Origin: Enterococcus faecalis 13-SD-W-01
Lineage (GTDB): Bacteria > Bacillota > Bacilli > Lactobacillales > Enterococcaceae
DNA length: 64,000 nucleotides
Assembly (NCBI GenBank): GCA_000415185.1
Contig: KE351686.1
Coordinates: forward strand, 207,835 to 271,834
Reading direction: 5' to 3'
Shown: positions 15,794 to 23,451 of the stretch, one piece after another
Layout: the number at the start of each line of letters is the position of its first letter
Position numbering within the stretch: the first letter of the stretch is position 1
Translations under genes and position numbers: made by a program
Notes under the pieces: model-generated
Told to the model about the DNA's origin: nothing
The model's database searches: none
Seen by the model: only the letters and a program-made list of their open reading frames with translations

Positions 15794-16420
15794 ATGCAGA
15801 TTGAACAACTTAAAACTGGTGCAATTGAAGAAAATTGCTATTTAGTCTATAACGATGAAGCATTATTGATCGTTGACCCTGGAGCAGATGAAGAATTTCT
15901 TATCCAAGAGATTACACGTACAAAACAGCAACCGACAGCTATATTATTGACACACACGCATTATGACCATATTGGAGCGGTTGAAGCATTACGGAAACAC
16001 TATCAGATCCCTGTTTATGTCAGCCCTAAAGAACAAGCATGGTTAAGCGATCCCGTAATGAATCTTTCTGGTTTGATGAGACATGCAGATATGCCTGATA
16101 TTCTTGTTTCCCCAGCAGAATATGAGTTTGAAGAAAAAGAATACCTTTTAGGAAATATGCGCTTCACCGTCGTTCCCACTCCGGGACATTCGATTGGCAG
16201 CGTAAGCTTCGTTTTTGATGACTTTGTGATCAGCGGCGACGCTTTGTTTAGAGGCAGTATTGGTCGAACGGATCTTCCGACTGGTAATTTAGAACAGCTT
16301 TTAGAAAGTATCACCACTCAGCTGTTTACTTTGCCAAATGAATTTGCCGTTTATCCTGGACATGGAGAATCAACCACGATCGAGCATGAAAAAAGGACGA
16401 ATCCTTTTTTTAATCATTAA
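15794..16420 (+). CDS. MBL-fold metallo-hydrolase (glyoxalase II-like)
   Basis: A 208-aa protein of the metallo-beta-lactamase fold. The zinc motif THTHYDHIGAV (H-x-H-x-D-H) is at about 55-65, TPGHSIGSVSF supplies the next His, then SGDALF with the bridging Asp, and YPGHGE near the C-terminus. This matches the YqgX/YcbL single-domain hydroxyacylglutathione-hydrolase-like group, which hydrolyse thioesters or related compounds; the substrate is unknown. TTGGAGG ten bases before the ATG at 15794 rules out the 23-codon upstream extension. Probably cotranscribed with the phosphatase 32 bases downstream. Confidence 0.9.
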   Translation: MQIEQLKTGAIEENCYLVYNDEALLIVDPGADEEFLIQEITRTKQQPTAILLTHTHYDHIGAVEALRKHYQIPVYVSPKEQAWLSDPVMNLSGLMRHADMPDILVSPAEYEFEEKEYLLGNMRFTVVPTPGHSIGSVSFVFDDFVISGDALFRGSIGRTDLPTGNLEQLLESITTQLFTLPNEFAVYPGHGESTTIEHEKRTNPFFNH

Positions 16421-16452
16421 TGCATCAACAGAATCAGTAAGGAGGAATGAAT

Positions 16453-17157
16453 ATGACAGCAACAACACTTTATATCGTCAGACACGGAAAAACGATGTTC
16501 AATACGATCGAACGCGTTCAAGGATGGTGTGATACACCCTTGACAAAACAAGGCCGCGAAGGTATCCATCACGCTGGACAAGGGTTAAAAGATGTTGACT
16601 TTTCTCTCGCTTATTCCAGTGACAGCGGCCGAGCAATCGAGACTGCTCGAATCATCTTGAGTGAACACAAAAATGGACGTGAGATCCCTTATTCTATAGA
16701 TCAGCGGATTCGCGAATGGTGTTTTGGTTCTCTGGAAGGCGGTTATGACACCGAGATGTGGGGCGTGATTCCTCGTGTATTGAATTTTCATACTTATGAT
16801 GAAATGATTATTACAAACGTGACTTTCAAGGATATCGCAAACGCTGTTTATGATTTGGATACAGCTGGCTGGGCTGAAACCTATGATGCACTAAGAGAGC
16901 GTGTCTGGAACGGCTTCGAAGATATCGCCCATCATTGTGAAAAACAAGGCGGCGGCAACGTCCTCGTGGTCTCTCATGGCTTGACGATCGCCTTTCTGCT
17001 GAATCTGATTGATGAAAAGCAACCCGTACGAGCTGGCTTGCAAAATGGCGGTGTCACAAAATTGACGTACGAAAACGGACATTTTACGATCAATGAGATC
17101 AATGATATGAGTTATATCGAAAAAGGAAAACAACGTACCAAAGAATCTTATTTATAA
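16453..17157 (+). CDS. Histidine phosphatase family protein (phosphoglycerate mutase-like)
   Basis: About 234 aa. The catalytic YIVRHGKTMFN (RHG) is at 7-17, with SDSGRAIETA, the acid residue region DQRIREWCFGSLEGG, and the second catalytic His in VVSHGLTIAF. These define the histidine phosphatase clan, most likely a broad or sugar-phosphate phosphatase rather than glycolytic mutase. AAGGAGGA seven bases upstream selects the ATG at 16453; the ATG at 16447 abuts the ribosome-binding site. A strong terminator follows. Confidence 0.88.
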   Translation: MTATTLYIVRHGKTMFNTIERVQGWCDTPLTKQGREGIHHAGQGLKDVDFSLAYSSDSGRAIETARIILSEHKNGREIPYSIDQRIREWCFGSLEGGYDTEMWGVIPRVLNFHTYDEMIITNVTFKDIANAVYDLDTAGWAETYDALRERVWNGFEDIAHHCEKQGGGNVLVVSHGLTIAFLLNLIDEKQPVRAGLQNGGVTKLTYENGHFTINEINDMSYIEKGKQRTKESYL

Positions 17158-17190
17158 GATTCTGCTCTTCCCTCTTTTCCTTTGATTTTG

Positions 17191-17226
17191 GCAGGCTTGG
17201 ATTTGAAATCCAAGCCTGCTTTTTAT
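17191..17226 (+). terminator. Terminator after the MBL-phosphatase pair
   Basis: Perfect 13-base stem GCAGGCTTGGATT / AATCCAAGCCTGC with a three-base loop and a T-run. Confidence 0.9.
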
Positions 17227-17293
17227 TCTCTCTGTTTTTTTACAAACACGAGAAAAACAAATTCTCAATTTTTTCTTAACTTTATAAAACTGT

Positions 17294-17322
17294 TTGGTTT
17301 TCTCATAAAATAACGTTATACT
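17294..17322 (+). promoter_or_regulatory. Promoter of uppP
   Basis: TTGGTT (17294-17299), 17-base spacer, TATACT (17317-17322), about 35 bases before the uppP start. Confidence 0.6.
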
Positions 17323-17356
17323 AAAACTTGTATCTCATTTGGGAAGGAAGGGAATT

Positions 17357-18190
17357 ATGTTTTTTGCTAATATTATCAAAGCAGTACTTTTAGGGATTAT
17401 TGAAGGAATCACGGAATGGCTGCCTATCAGCAGTACGGGACATTTGATCTTAGCGGACGAATTCATTAAATTAGATGTAAGTTCACAGTTCATGTCCATG
17501 TTCAATGTCGTGATCCAATTAGGTGCCATTTTGGCAGTGGTCGTCTTATATTTTCATAAATTGAATCCATTTTCGCCAACAAAATCAAAAATCGAGAAAA
17601 GCGACACTTGGACGTTATGGTTCAAAGTCGTTGTTGCTTGTTTGCCGGCTGTTATTCTTGGTTTGCCTCTTGACGACTGGTTGGAAGCAAACTTCCATAA
17701 ATTTTTACCTGTCGCAATTATGCTGATCGTTTATGGTATTGCCTTTATTGTTGTTGAAAAGTACAACAAAGATCGTAAGCCAAGATGGACTTCATTGAAT
17801 GACTTCACCTATCAAGCAGCATTGATCGTCGGGTTATTCCAAGTTCTTGCTTTAATTCCTGGGACATCTCGTTCTGGTGCAACGATTTTGGGTGCAATCT
17901 TGATTGGTGCTTCTCGTTTCGTCGCTACTGAGTTTTCCTTTTTCTTAGGGATCCCAGTGATGTTCGGTGCCAGCGGGATGAAGATCGTCAAATTTTTAGC
18001 TGAAGGAAATTCTTTCAGATTTGAAGAAACGATGATTTTACTTGTCGGAACGGTTGTCTCCTTTATTGTTTCGATCTTTGCCATCAAATTCTTGATGAAT
18101 TACTTGAAACGAAATGACTTTACTGTCTTCGGCTGGTATCGAATCGTTTTAGGTGTGATTTTGATTGGTTATTGGTTTATTGCAATGTAA
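17357..18190 (+). CDS. uppP: Undecaprenyl-diphosphate phosphatase
   Basis: A 277-aa polytopic membrane protein (BacA family) that removes one phosphate from undecaprenyl pyrophosphate, recycling the lipid carrier for cell-wall synthesis. Seen: [20 protein letters not shown] near 13-32, the conserved (E/Q)GxxE plus PISSTGH motif, and the second signature [10 protein letters not shown] with the catalytic Arg in the middle. About seven to eight helices. The ATG at 17357 has GAAGG upstream. Overexpression of the family gives low-level bacitracin resistance. Monocistronic: own promoter and terminator. Confidence 0.97.
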   Translation: MFFANIIKAVLLGIIEGITEWLPISSTGHLILADEFIKLDVSSQFMSMFNVVIQLGAILAVVVLYFHKLNPFSPTKSKIEKSDTWTLWFKVVVACLPAVILGLPLDDWLEANFHKFLPVAIMLIVYGIAFIVVEKYNKDRKPRWTSLNDFTYQAALIVGLFQVLALIPGTSRSGATILGAILIGASRFVATEFSFFLGIPVMFGASGMKIVKFLAEGNSFRFEETMILLVGTVVSFIVSIFAIKFLMNYLKRNDFTVFGWYRIVLGVILIGYWFIAM

Positions 18191-18209
18191 TTTTTTCTTA
18201 ATAAAAAGG

Positions 18210-18250
18210 AACTGGAAAAATAGTCTTAAAGGACTTTTTCCAGTTTTTTT
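18210..18250 (+). terminator. Terminator of uppP
   Basis: Stem AACTGGAAAAA / TTTTTCCAGTT (18210-18220 and 18235-18245) followed by T7. Confidence 0.85.
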
Positions 18251-18272
18251 ATTTTATCTTCCTTTTTTTCAT

Positions 18273-18287
18273 TGATAACTATTATCG
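18273..18287 (+). promoter_or_regulatory. Fur/PerR-like operator upstream of the P-type ATPase
   Basis: TGATAACTATTATCG matches 12 of 14 fixed positions of the 7-1-7 Fur-family box TGATAAT-N-ATTATCA. It lies about 85 bases upstream of the ATPase start and upstream of a -10-like TATAGT (18332-18337). Fur-family control would suit a metal efflux pump. Confidence 0.55.
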
Positions 18288-18358
18288 TTTTCAACTAGCG
18301 GATTTCGTTATCTTTTCAAAATTCGATGTGCTATAGTGAATTTGAAAAGGAGGGATTT

Positions 18359-20281
18359 ATGATGGAACGGTTAAAAAGCATGATACTTTTACCACCGATT
18401 CTTTGTTTCGTTTTTATTGTATTAGGAATTATTTTTGAACAAGTTTCTTCCTCGGTCTATCCGATTTTTTATCTTCTAGCTATTTTGTTCGGCGGCTATG
18501 CCCAAACCAAAGAAGGATTGGTCGAACTATTTACTCATCGAACATTCAATGTCGATCTTTTGATGGCCTTAGCTGCAATTGGTGCCTGTTTGATCGGCGA
18601 TTACCGCGAAGGGGCGATCTTGACATTTATTTTTTGTCTAAGCGGTGCATTAGAAACGTATACGATGAACAAAAGTCGTAAAGAACTAACTTCATTGATG
18701 AAATTACAACCCAAAACAGCGCAACGCTACTTGCCAAATGGTGAAAAAGAAACAATTCCTGTTGAAGACTTAGCCATTGGTGACCGGATTTTTGTCGCAA
18801 AAGGACAAAGCTTGCCTATCGATGGTTTTTTGCAAAATGCGCGAGCAGCAATAGATGAATCAGCTATCAGCGGCGAGTCGATTCCCGTTGAAAAGATTTT
18901 TGGCGAAGAGGTTTTCGGCGGTACGCTGAATGTTGGTGATCCTTTTGACTTGGAAGTTTCAAAAAACAACGATGAGACGATTTTTTCAAAGATTATCCAA
19001 TTGATTGAAGAAGCACAAAATATACCGACAAAAACCGCTTCTTTTATTGAAAGAATCGAAAATACGTATGTCAAATGTGTATTAGTTGCTGTGCCGTTGA
19101 TGATGCTGGTCTGCTATTTTATCTTTTCTTGGAGTCTGCAAGAAAGTTTTTATCGAGGAATGGTTCTGCTAGTCGTTGCCTCCCCTTGCGCATTGGTAGC
19201 TTCTGCAACACCAGCTACTTTGGCAGCTCTCTCTAACGCTGTGAAAAACGGTATCTTGATCAAAGGAGGAATCCACCTTGAACAGCTGGCTGAATTAAAA
19301 GCGGTGGCCTTTGATAAAACTGGGACATTGACGAAAGGAAAACCGATCGTTACTGATACGATGTTTTTACAAGATGAAGAACTCGCCCGTTTGATGCTGG
19401 TCGCGATGGAAAGCAAAACGACTCATCCATTAGCTCAAGCAATCGTCCAAGCCTTTGATCTTTCTTTGCCGGCCCCTCTTCATGACTTAGATATCCAAGA
19501 AGTTACAGGTTCAGGATTGCTGACGACTTATCAGCAATCGACTTGGAAAGTTGGAAAACATGCGTATGATCCAGAAACGATGGATGTTGCGCCTGAAGTC
19601 AAAGAAAAAATCGCCCTTTTGGAAGAACAAGGAAAAACAGTGATCTACTTATCAAGAGATGACCAGCTGACTGCTATTCTTGGTTTGTTGGATGTGCCAA
19701 AAGCAAATGCACAGGAAGTCATTGCTTATTTTGAAGAACATGGCGTCCAAACAAGTATGATTACCGGTGATCACCCGGGTACTGCAAAAGCAATCGCACA
19801 GCAAATCGGCATCACAAATTATCACGCTGGCTGCACTCCTGAAGAAAAAACAGAATTGATCAAAGCAAAACGAGCAGAAGTTTCTGTTAATGCTATGGTC
19901 GGAGATGGCGTCAATGATGCGCCGGCACTTGCAGCGGCTTCCATCGGCATCGCTATGGGCAAAGGGACCGATATCGCGATGGACGTAGCGGATCTGGTCT
20001 TAGTAAAAAATGATCTTTCTAAACTCGTCTACAGTCACAAATTGTCGCTTAAATTACGAAAAATCATCAAACAAAACATTATTTTTTCAGTGTCAGTAAT
20101 TTGTCTGCTGGTTCTTTCGAATTTTATCCAAATATTGAACTTGCCGATTGGCGTCGTTGGTCATGAAGGCAGTACGATCCTTGTTATATTGAATGGGTTG
20201 CGCTTATTGCGCGGCGTTGATGCAGTGCCAAATCTTCGTGCTGCAAAAGAAACGAAACAAACAATCGATATCGATGCTTGA
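18359..20281 (+). CDS. P1B-4-type heavy-metal-translocating ATPase
   Basis: A 640-aa metal pump. Features in order: eight or so membrane helices, the actuator motif ISGESIPVEK, the metal-site SPCAL in helix 4, the phosphorylation motif DKTGTLTKG, HP motif THPLA, MITGDH and VGDGVNDAPAL. SPC (not CPC) together with HEGST in the last helix defines the P1B-4 group (CoaT, PfeT, FrvA), which exports Fe(II), Co(II) or Zn(II). There is no N-terminal metal-binding domain, as is usual for the group. The ATG at 18359 (or 18362) follows AAGGAGG. A Fur/PerR-like box upstream points to iron or peroxide control, as for PfeT. Confidence 0.9.
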   Translation: MMERLKSMILLPPILCFVFIVLGIIFEQVSSSVYPIFYLLAILFGGYAQTKEGLVELFTHRTFNVDLLMALAAIGACLIGDYREGAILTFIFCLSGALETYTMNKSRKELTSLMKLQPKTAQRYLPNGEKETIPVEDLAIGDRIFVAKGQSLPIDGFLQNARAAIDESAISGESIPVEKIFGEEVFGGTLNVGDPFDLEVSKNNDETIFSKIIQLIEEAQNIPTKTASFIERIENTYVKCVLVAVPLMMLVCYFIFSWSLQESFYRGMVLLVVASPCALVASATPATLAALSNAVKNGILIKGGIHLEQLAELKAVAFDKTGTLTKGKPIVTDTMFLQDEELARLMLVAMESKTTHPLAQAIVQAFDLSLPAPLHDLDIQEVTGSGLLTTYQQSTWKVGKHAYDPETMDVAPEVKEKIALLEEQGKTVIYLSRDDQLTAILGLLDVPKANAQEVIAYFEEHGVQTSMITGDHPGTAKAIAQQIGITNYHAGCTPEEKTELIKAKRAEVSVNAMVGDGVNDAPALAAASIGIAMGKGTDIAMDVADLVLVKNDLSKLVYSHKLSLKLRKIIKQNIIFSVSVICLLVLSNFIQILNLPIGVVGHEGSTILVILNGLRLLRGVDAVPNLRAAKETKQTIDIDA

Positions 20282-20363
20282 TCTCTCGGCTTTTTGGATT
20301 TTTCTTCTATGCCTCCTCTCCTCATGTTATGATGAATGAGTATGAAAAGGAGGTGTCCATGAA

Positions 20364-20819
20364 ATGGAAAGCTGGATATTTTTAGGTCTGATTTTACTTA
20401 TTGCTTTTGCTGCAAAAAACCAAAGCTTGCTGATAGCTACTTTGTTTGTTTTGGTTTTGAAGCTCTTTCCGTTTGCCAAAACGGTTTTCCCTTGGATTCA
20501 CGCAAAAGGAATTAATATCGGTGTAACGATCATCACGGTCACGATTTTGATTCCTATTGCAACAGGCGATATCGGGCTGAAGGATTTAGCAGAAGCATTC
20601 AAGTCTCCGATCGGCTGGGTAGCCGTCTTCTGCGGAGGACTTGTAGCAGTACTTTCATCAAAAGGTGTTGGTTTGATTGCAACAGATCCGCAAATCACTG
20701 TAGCTTTAGTATTTGGAACGATCTTAGGTGTGGTTTTCTTAAAAGGGATCGCAGCTGGTCCCGTGATTGCGTCAGGAATCACTTATTGTATTCTTCAATT
20801 GTTTTCCTTTGGTAAATAA
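20364..20819 (+). CDS. DUF441 family membrane protein (UPF0756, YtwI-like)
   Basis: A 151-aa protein with four or five membrane helices: [20 protein letters not shown], a short loop, [20 protein letters not shown], and the Gly-rich C-terminal helix. The [20 protein letters not shown] stretch is typical of the UPF0756 family; the function is unknown. AAGGAGG lies about ten bases before the ATG at 20364. The out-of-frame ATG at 20358 gives only eight codons. Confidence 0.85.
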   Translation: MESWIFLGLILLIAFAAKNQSLLIATLFVLVLKLFPFAKTVFPWIHAKGINIGVTIITVTILIPIATGDIGLKDLAEAFKSPIGWVAVFCGGLVAVLSSKGVGLIATDPQITVALVFGTILGVVFLKGIAAGPVIASGITYCILQLFSFGK

Positions 20820-20939
20820 AGCCTGTGACTGTTTTTTGCATTCTTTTATTTTTTCTTTTTTAAGTCGAGGTCTTTTGATAAAAACTTAATAAAACAATTG
20901 CTATAATACATGGTATACTATAGATGAGGTGAATTCGAC

Positions 20940-21065
20940 ATGGAAAAATTCAAGTTCTTTTTAGGCAGTATCGGATGGTTTGTTCTTGCGGTTCTCTTGA
21001 TCATTGGACTATCTTACCTATTGTTCCCTAACTTGATCCAAGATGTTTTTCAATTCAATTTTTGA
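20940..21065 (+). CDS. 41-aa single-pass membrane protein
   Basis: A short frame MEKFKFFLGSIGWFVLAVLL... with one strong hydrophobic helix (about 10-30) and a polar C-terminal segment. AGGTGA lies nine bases before the ATG, -10-like TATAAT (20902) and TATACT (20914) lie upstream, and a perfect terminator follows 11 bases after the stop. A private promoter and terminator support it being a real gene. No family recognised. Confidence 0.65.
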   Translation: MEKFKFFLGSIGWFVLAVLLIIGLSYLLFPNLIQDVFQFNF

Positions 21066-21076
21066 TCGCAGCTTCG

Positions 21077-21102
21077 GACAGCAATCTTGCTGTCTTTTTT
21101 TT
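21077..21102 (+). terminator. Terminator of the 41-aa gene
   Basis: Stem GACAGCA / TGCTGTC with loop ATCT, followed by T8. Confidence 0.9.
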
Positions 21103-21110
21103 GTTTTACT

Positions 21111-21138
21111 TTGGATTAACAATTTTTTTTGATATACT
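21111..21138 (+). promoter_or_regulatory. Promoter of the 89-aa gene
   Basis: TTGGAT (21111-21116), 16-base spacer, TATACT (21133-21138). Transcription would begin near 21145. Confidence 0.6.
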
Positions 21139-21144
21139 TACCGG

Positions 21145-21300
21145 TAGAGTAAAGAAATCTGTACTTTCATGAACTCTTCAGAATATGGTTCGGCAAACAT
21201 CCCTAAGCTATTTATCTCGCAGACAATGGGAACTTTCTCCTCATTGATTTGCCAGCAGGGATGTTGAATAAAGAACCTCTAGCAGAAAGGAAAGAAAACT
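21145..21300 (+). promoter_or_regulatory. Long structured 5' leader of the 89-aa gene
   Basis: About 155 untranslated bases between promoter and ATG. AACATCCCT (21196-21204) can pair with AGGGATGTT (21257-21265), enclosing about 50 bases with further small stems. It fits no riboswitch class that I recognise. Confidence 0.35.
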
Positions 21301-21570
21301 ATGGAAACTTTCGAAGGCCTTTTAATCGATACTTATGTACTGCAGGAACAGCCCATGATGCTGACAGGAATCAATCTGCAAACAGAAGATAAAGTCATCA
21401 ATGGGTTATTAAAAGATCGTTATTTAGCAAAATATATCTTGAGACTCCCTTTAAATAAATATATTTTGGAAGTCAGCGGCAAATGGAATCGCCGAAATCA
21501 ATTGGTTATCAAAAAAATGATCATCAAAAATATCGACGAATATATCAAAATCGTCGGTACACCTGATTAG
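21301..21570 (+). CDS. Hypothetical 89-aa protein
   Basis: A soluble, basic protein (METFEGLLIDTYVLQEQPMM...) with alternating strands suggesting a small beta-barrel or OB-like fold; the C-terminal half has KWNRRNQLVIKKMIIKNIDE. AGAAAGGAAAG lies about eight bases before the ATG. No family recognised. It is a single gene with its own promoter and an unusually long leader; no obvious terminator follows. Confidence 0.65.
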   Translation: METFEGLLIDTYVLQEQPMMLTGINLQTEDKVINGLLKDRYLAKYILRLPLNKYILEVSGKWNRRNQLVIKKMIIKNIDEYIKIVGTPD

Positions 21571-21790
21571 CCACTAGACATAACTCGTGTTATAAAACTT
21601 ATTTTACCCAATATGTCTGCCCTCTTTTCTAAAAACCGAATGATTTTTAGCTGTAAGCTTTATTTTCAGAAACTATCAGAAATAATACGTATATTTTCGG
21701 AAAACAAATAGATACTCTTTATTTTTTCCCGAAGCTAACCGTTTTCGGCAAAAACGCTGACATTTTATAGAATCCCTTTACAAAAAACCT

Positions 21791-21818
21791 TTGCAAACGG
21801 TTCTATTTGTTATATAAT
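21791..21818 (+). promoter_or_regulatory. Strong promoter of the candidate small RNA
   Basis: TTGCAA (21791-21796), 16-base spacer, perfect TATAAT (21813-21818). Confidence 0.7.
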
Positions 21819-21824
21819 GATGAA

Positions 21825-21924
21825 GTACTAAACAATCCCATTCAAATTTTGTTTTTTACAACTTCATATACCTATTCGGTTACGAAAAAGCAGGGCAGTC
21901 ATAGCGGCAGCTCTGCTTTTCTTC
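21825..21924 (+). ncRNA. Candidate small RNA of about 100 nt
   Basis: A near-consensus promoter is followed by about 60 bases without a usable reading frame and then by a Rho-independent terminator: AAAAGCAG (21886-21893) pairs with CTGCTTTT (21913-21920), extended by GC pairs, followed by CTTCTTT. rpsT has its own promoter 80 bases further on, so this is probably a separate transcript and not just its leader. No known RNA family recognised. Confidence 0.55.
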
Positions 21925-22001
21925 TTTCCGCAGTTTCCCAGATTTTTTGAAACTGTGCGAATTCTTTTCTTCCTGTTAAGGAAAAAAACTTGTCAATGTT
22001 A

Positions 22002-22030
22002 TTGCAAAGCGTGCGTTGTTTAGGTATAAT
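22002..22030 (+). promoter_or_regulatory. Promoter of rpsT
   Basis: TTGCAA (22002-22007), 17-base spacer, TATAAT (22025-22030). The leader forms a hairpin TTATGCG-GTAACA-CGCATAA before the ribosome-binding site, possibly for autoregulation. Confidence 0.75.
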
Positions 22031-22090
22031 AATGAATGTTGAATTATGCGGTAACACGCATAAGAACCTAAATTATCGGAGGTGAAACAA

Positions 22091-22345
22091 ATGCCAAACA
22101 TTGAATCTGCAATCAAACGTGCTCGTACAAGCGAAAACGCTAATATTAAAAATTCATCTCAAACAAGTGCTATGCGTACTGCTATCAAAAAATTTGAAGA
22201 TGCTGTAGCTTCAGGTGCTGACAACGTAGATGCATTATATCAAGAAGCTGTTAAAGCTGTAGATATGGCTGAAACAAAAGGTCTTATCCACAAAAACAAA
22301 GCAAATCGCGATAAATCTCGTTTAAGCAAAAAAATTGCTAAATAA
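22091..22345 (+). CDS. rpsT: 30S ribosomal protein S20
   Basis: 84 aa, the normal length: [20 protein letters not shown], then [20 protein letters not shown] and the basic tail [18 protein letters not shown]. It binds 16S rRNA in the small subunit body. GGAGGTGA lies eight bases before the ATG. The convergent neighbour is holA, as in other Lactobacillales, with a shared terminator. Confidence 0.98.
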   Translation: MPNIESAIKRARTSENANIKNSSQTSAMRTAIKKFEDAVASGADNVDALYQEAVKAVDMAETKGLIHKNKANRDKSRLSKKIAK

Positions 22346-22374
22346 AAAAATCGGCTAATGCCGATTTTTTTTGT
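22344..22374. terminator. Bidirectional terminator between rpsT and holA
   Basis: AAAATCGGC-TAAT-GCCGATTTT with A7 before and T8 after, usable by both convergent genes. Confidence 0.9.
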
Positions 22375-22375
22375 T

Positions 22376-23407
22376 TTACGAATGGATCAACTCTCCTACT
22401 TTCAACACAAATAATTGAAACAGCAATTCTTTATCCATTTGTCCTGATTTGATTTGATAATCATTTTCTACCAGCTGATCAAAAAGATAGATCAGTAATT
22501 CCTCACGAAACTTCTTCACTTGCTGCATTGCCAGCTTCACCCGATAAGGATGCACTTTTAAGGTATCAGCAATATTTGCCTGCTGATAACCGATCTTCAT
22601 CAAAAACTTTGTCTGCAAAAGCAAACGCAGCTGCGCCAATAAAATAGCATTGATTTTGATGGTCTCTTCGCCTTGAAGAATCAAATCTTCATAGAGACGC
22701 AAAGCCGGCTCTGTTTTGCCTGAGAGAACATATTCCGTCATATCGAAAATATTGTGTTCCAGCGTTTTCGGTACAAGAGATTCGACATCATGAACAGTTA
22801 TTTTCCCTGTTGTTTCCCCAAAAAGCAGTAATTTTTGAAGCTCTCCCATCATTTTCGACAAATCTAAGTCTGTTAAACGCAAAAAGAGATCAATCGCTCG
22901 TTTATCCATTTCAACTGGGGAATTTTCTAACGTATGGATCAGATATTGTCTCACTTCATTCTCGCTCAATTGTTTGACATCGATCAATACAGCTGCTTTT
23001 TTCAACTGCTTCGTAACTTTCTTACGTTCATCCAGTTTTTCATAAGGTGCAAAGACGACCAATATCGTTGATTCTAAAGGATTATTCAAATATTGCACAA
23101 AAAGATCCGTATTCTGTTCGATTCCGTTATTGACTTTCTCTGCTGTTAAAAAATAGGGATTTTCAACAAAAACCAATCGCTGATCACCAAAAAACGGCAA
23201 TGTTTCAGCTTCTGCAACGACTTCCTCTAAACTAGTCATCTCCATATCAAAGCTTAAAAAGTTCAAATCATCTGCATTGTCGATTTTGATTTTTTTCAAG
23301 ATCTCATCTCTTACTTGGTTTTGCAAGAATTTCTCTGTGCCTAAGACAAGGTAACAAGGCTGCAAGTTGTCTTTACGTATTTTTTGAAGTTCTGCTTGTA
23401 TACTCAC
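22376..23407 (-). CDS. holA: DNA polymerase III delta subunit
   Basis: A 343-aa clamp-loader subunit that opens the beta clamp. The N-terminal part shows CYLVLGTEKFLQNQVRDEIL and FFGDQRLVFVENPYFL, typical of the YqeN/HolA group; the middle has VLIDVKQLSENEVRQYL and the C-terminal helical domain KVHPYRVKLAMQQVKKF. Start is GTG with GAGG four to five bases upstream. It follows comEC by about 45 bases, as in Bacillus and Enterococcus, and ends at the terminator shared with rpsT. Confidence 0.95.
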   Translation of the reverse strand: MSIQAELQKIRKDNLQPCYLVLGTEKFLQNQVRDEILKKIKIDNADDLNFLSFDMEMTSLEEVVAEAETLPFFGDQRLVFVENPYFLTAEKVNNGIEQNTDLFVQYLNNPLESTILVVFAPYEKLDERKKVTKQLKKAAVLIDVKQLSENEVRQYLIHTLENSPVEMDKRAIDLFLRLTDLDLSKMMGELQKLLLFGETTGKITVHDVESLVPKTLEHNIFDMTEYVLSGKTEPALRLYEDLILQGEETIKINAILLAQLRLLLQTKFLMKIGYQQANIADTLKVHPYRVKLAMQQVKKFREELLIYLFDQLVENDYQIKSGQMDKELLFQLFVLKVGELIHS

Positions 23408-23451
23408 TTTTCCTCACCGCTTTCCCATTTATCCTAACATGAGAAGAAAAG

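Larger units (their letters stand above)
21571..22090. other. 520-base non-coding region upstream of rpsT
   Basis: No protein gene. It holds a strong promoter at 21791-21818, a terminator at 21886-21923 (listed as a candidate small RNA), the rpsT promoter, and a leader hairpin TTATGCG/CGCATAA at 22044-22063. The stretch 21571-21790 shows nothing beyond AT-rich sequence. Confidence 0.6.
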
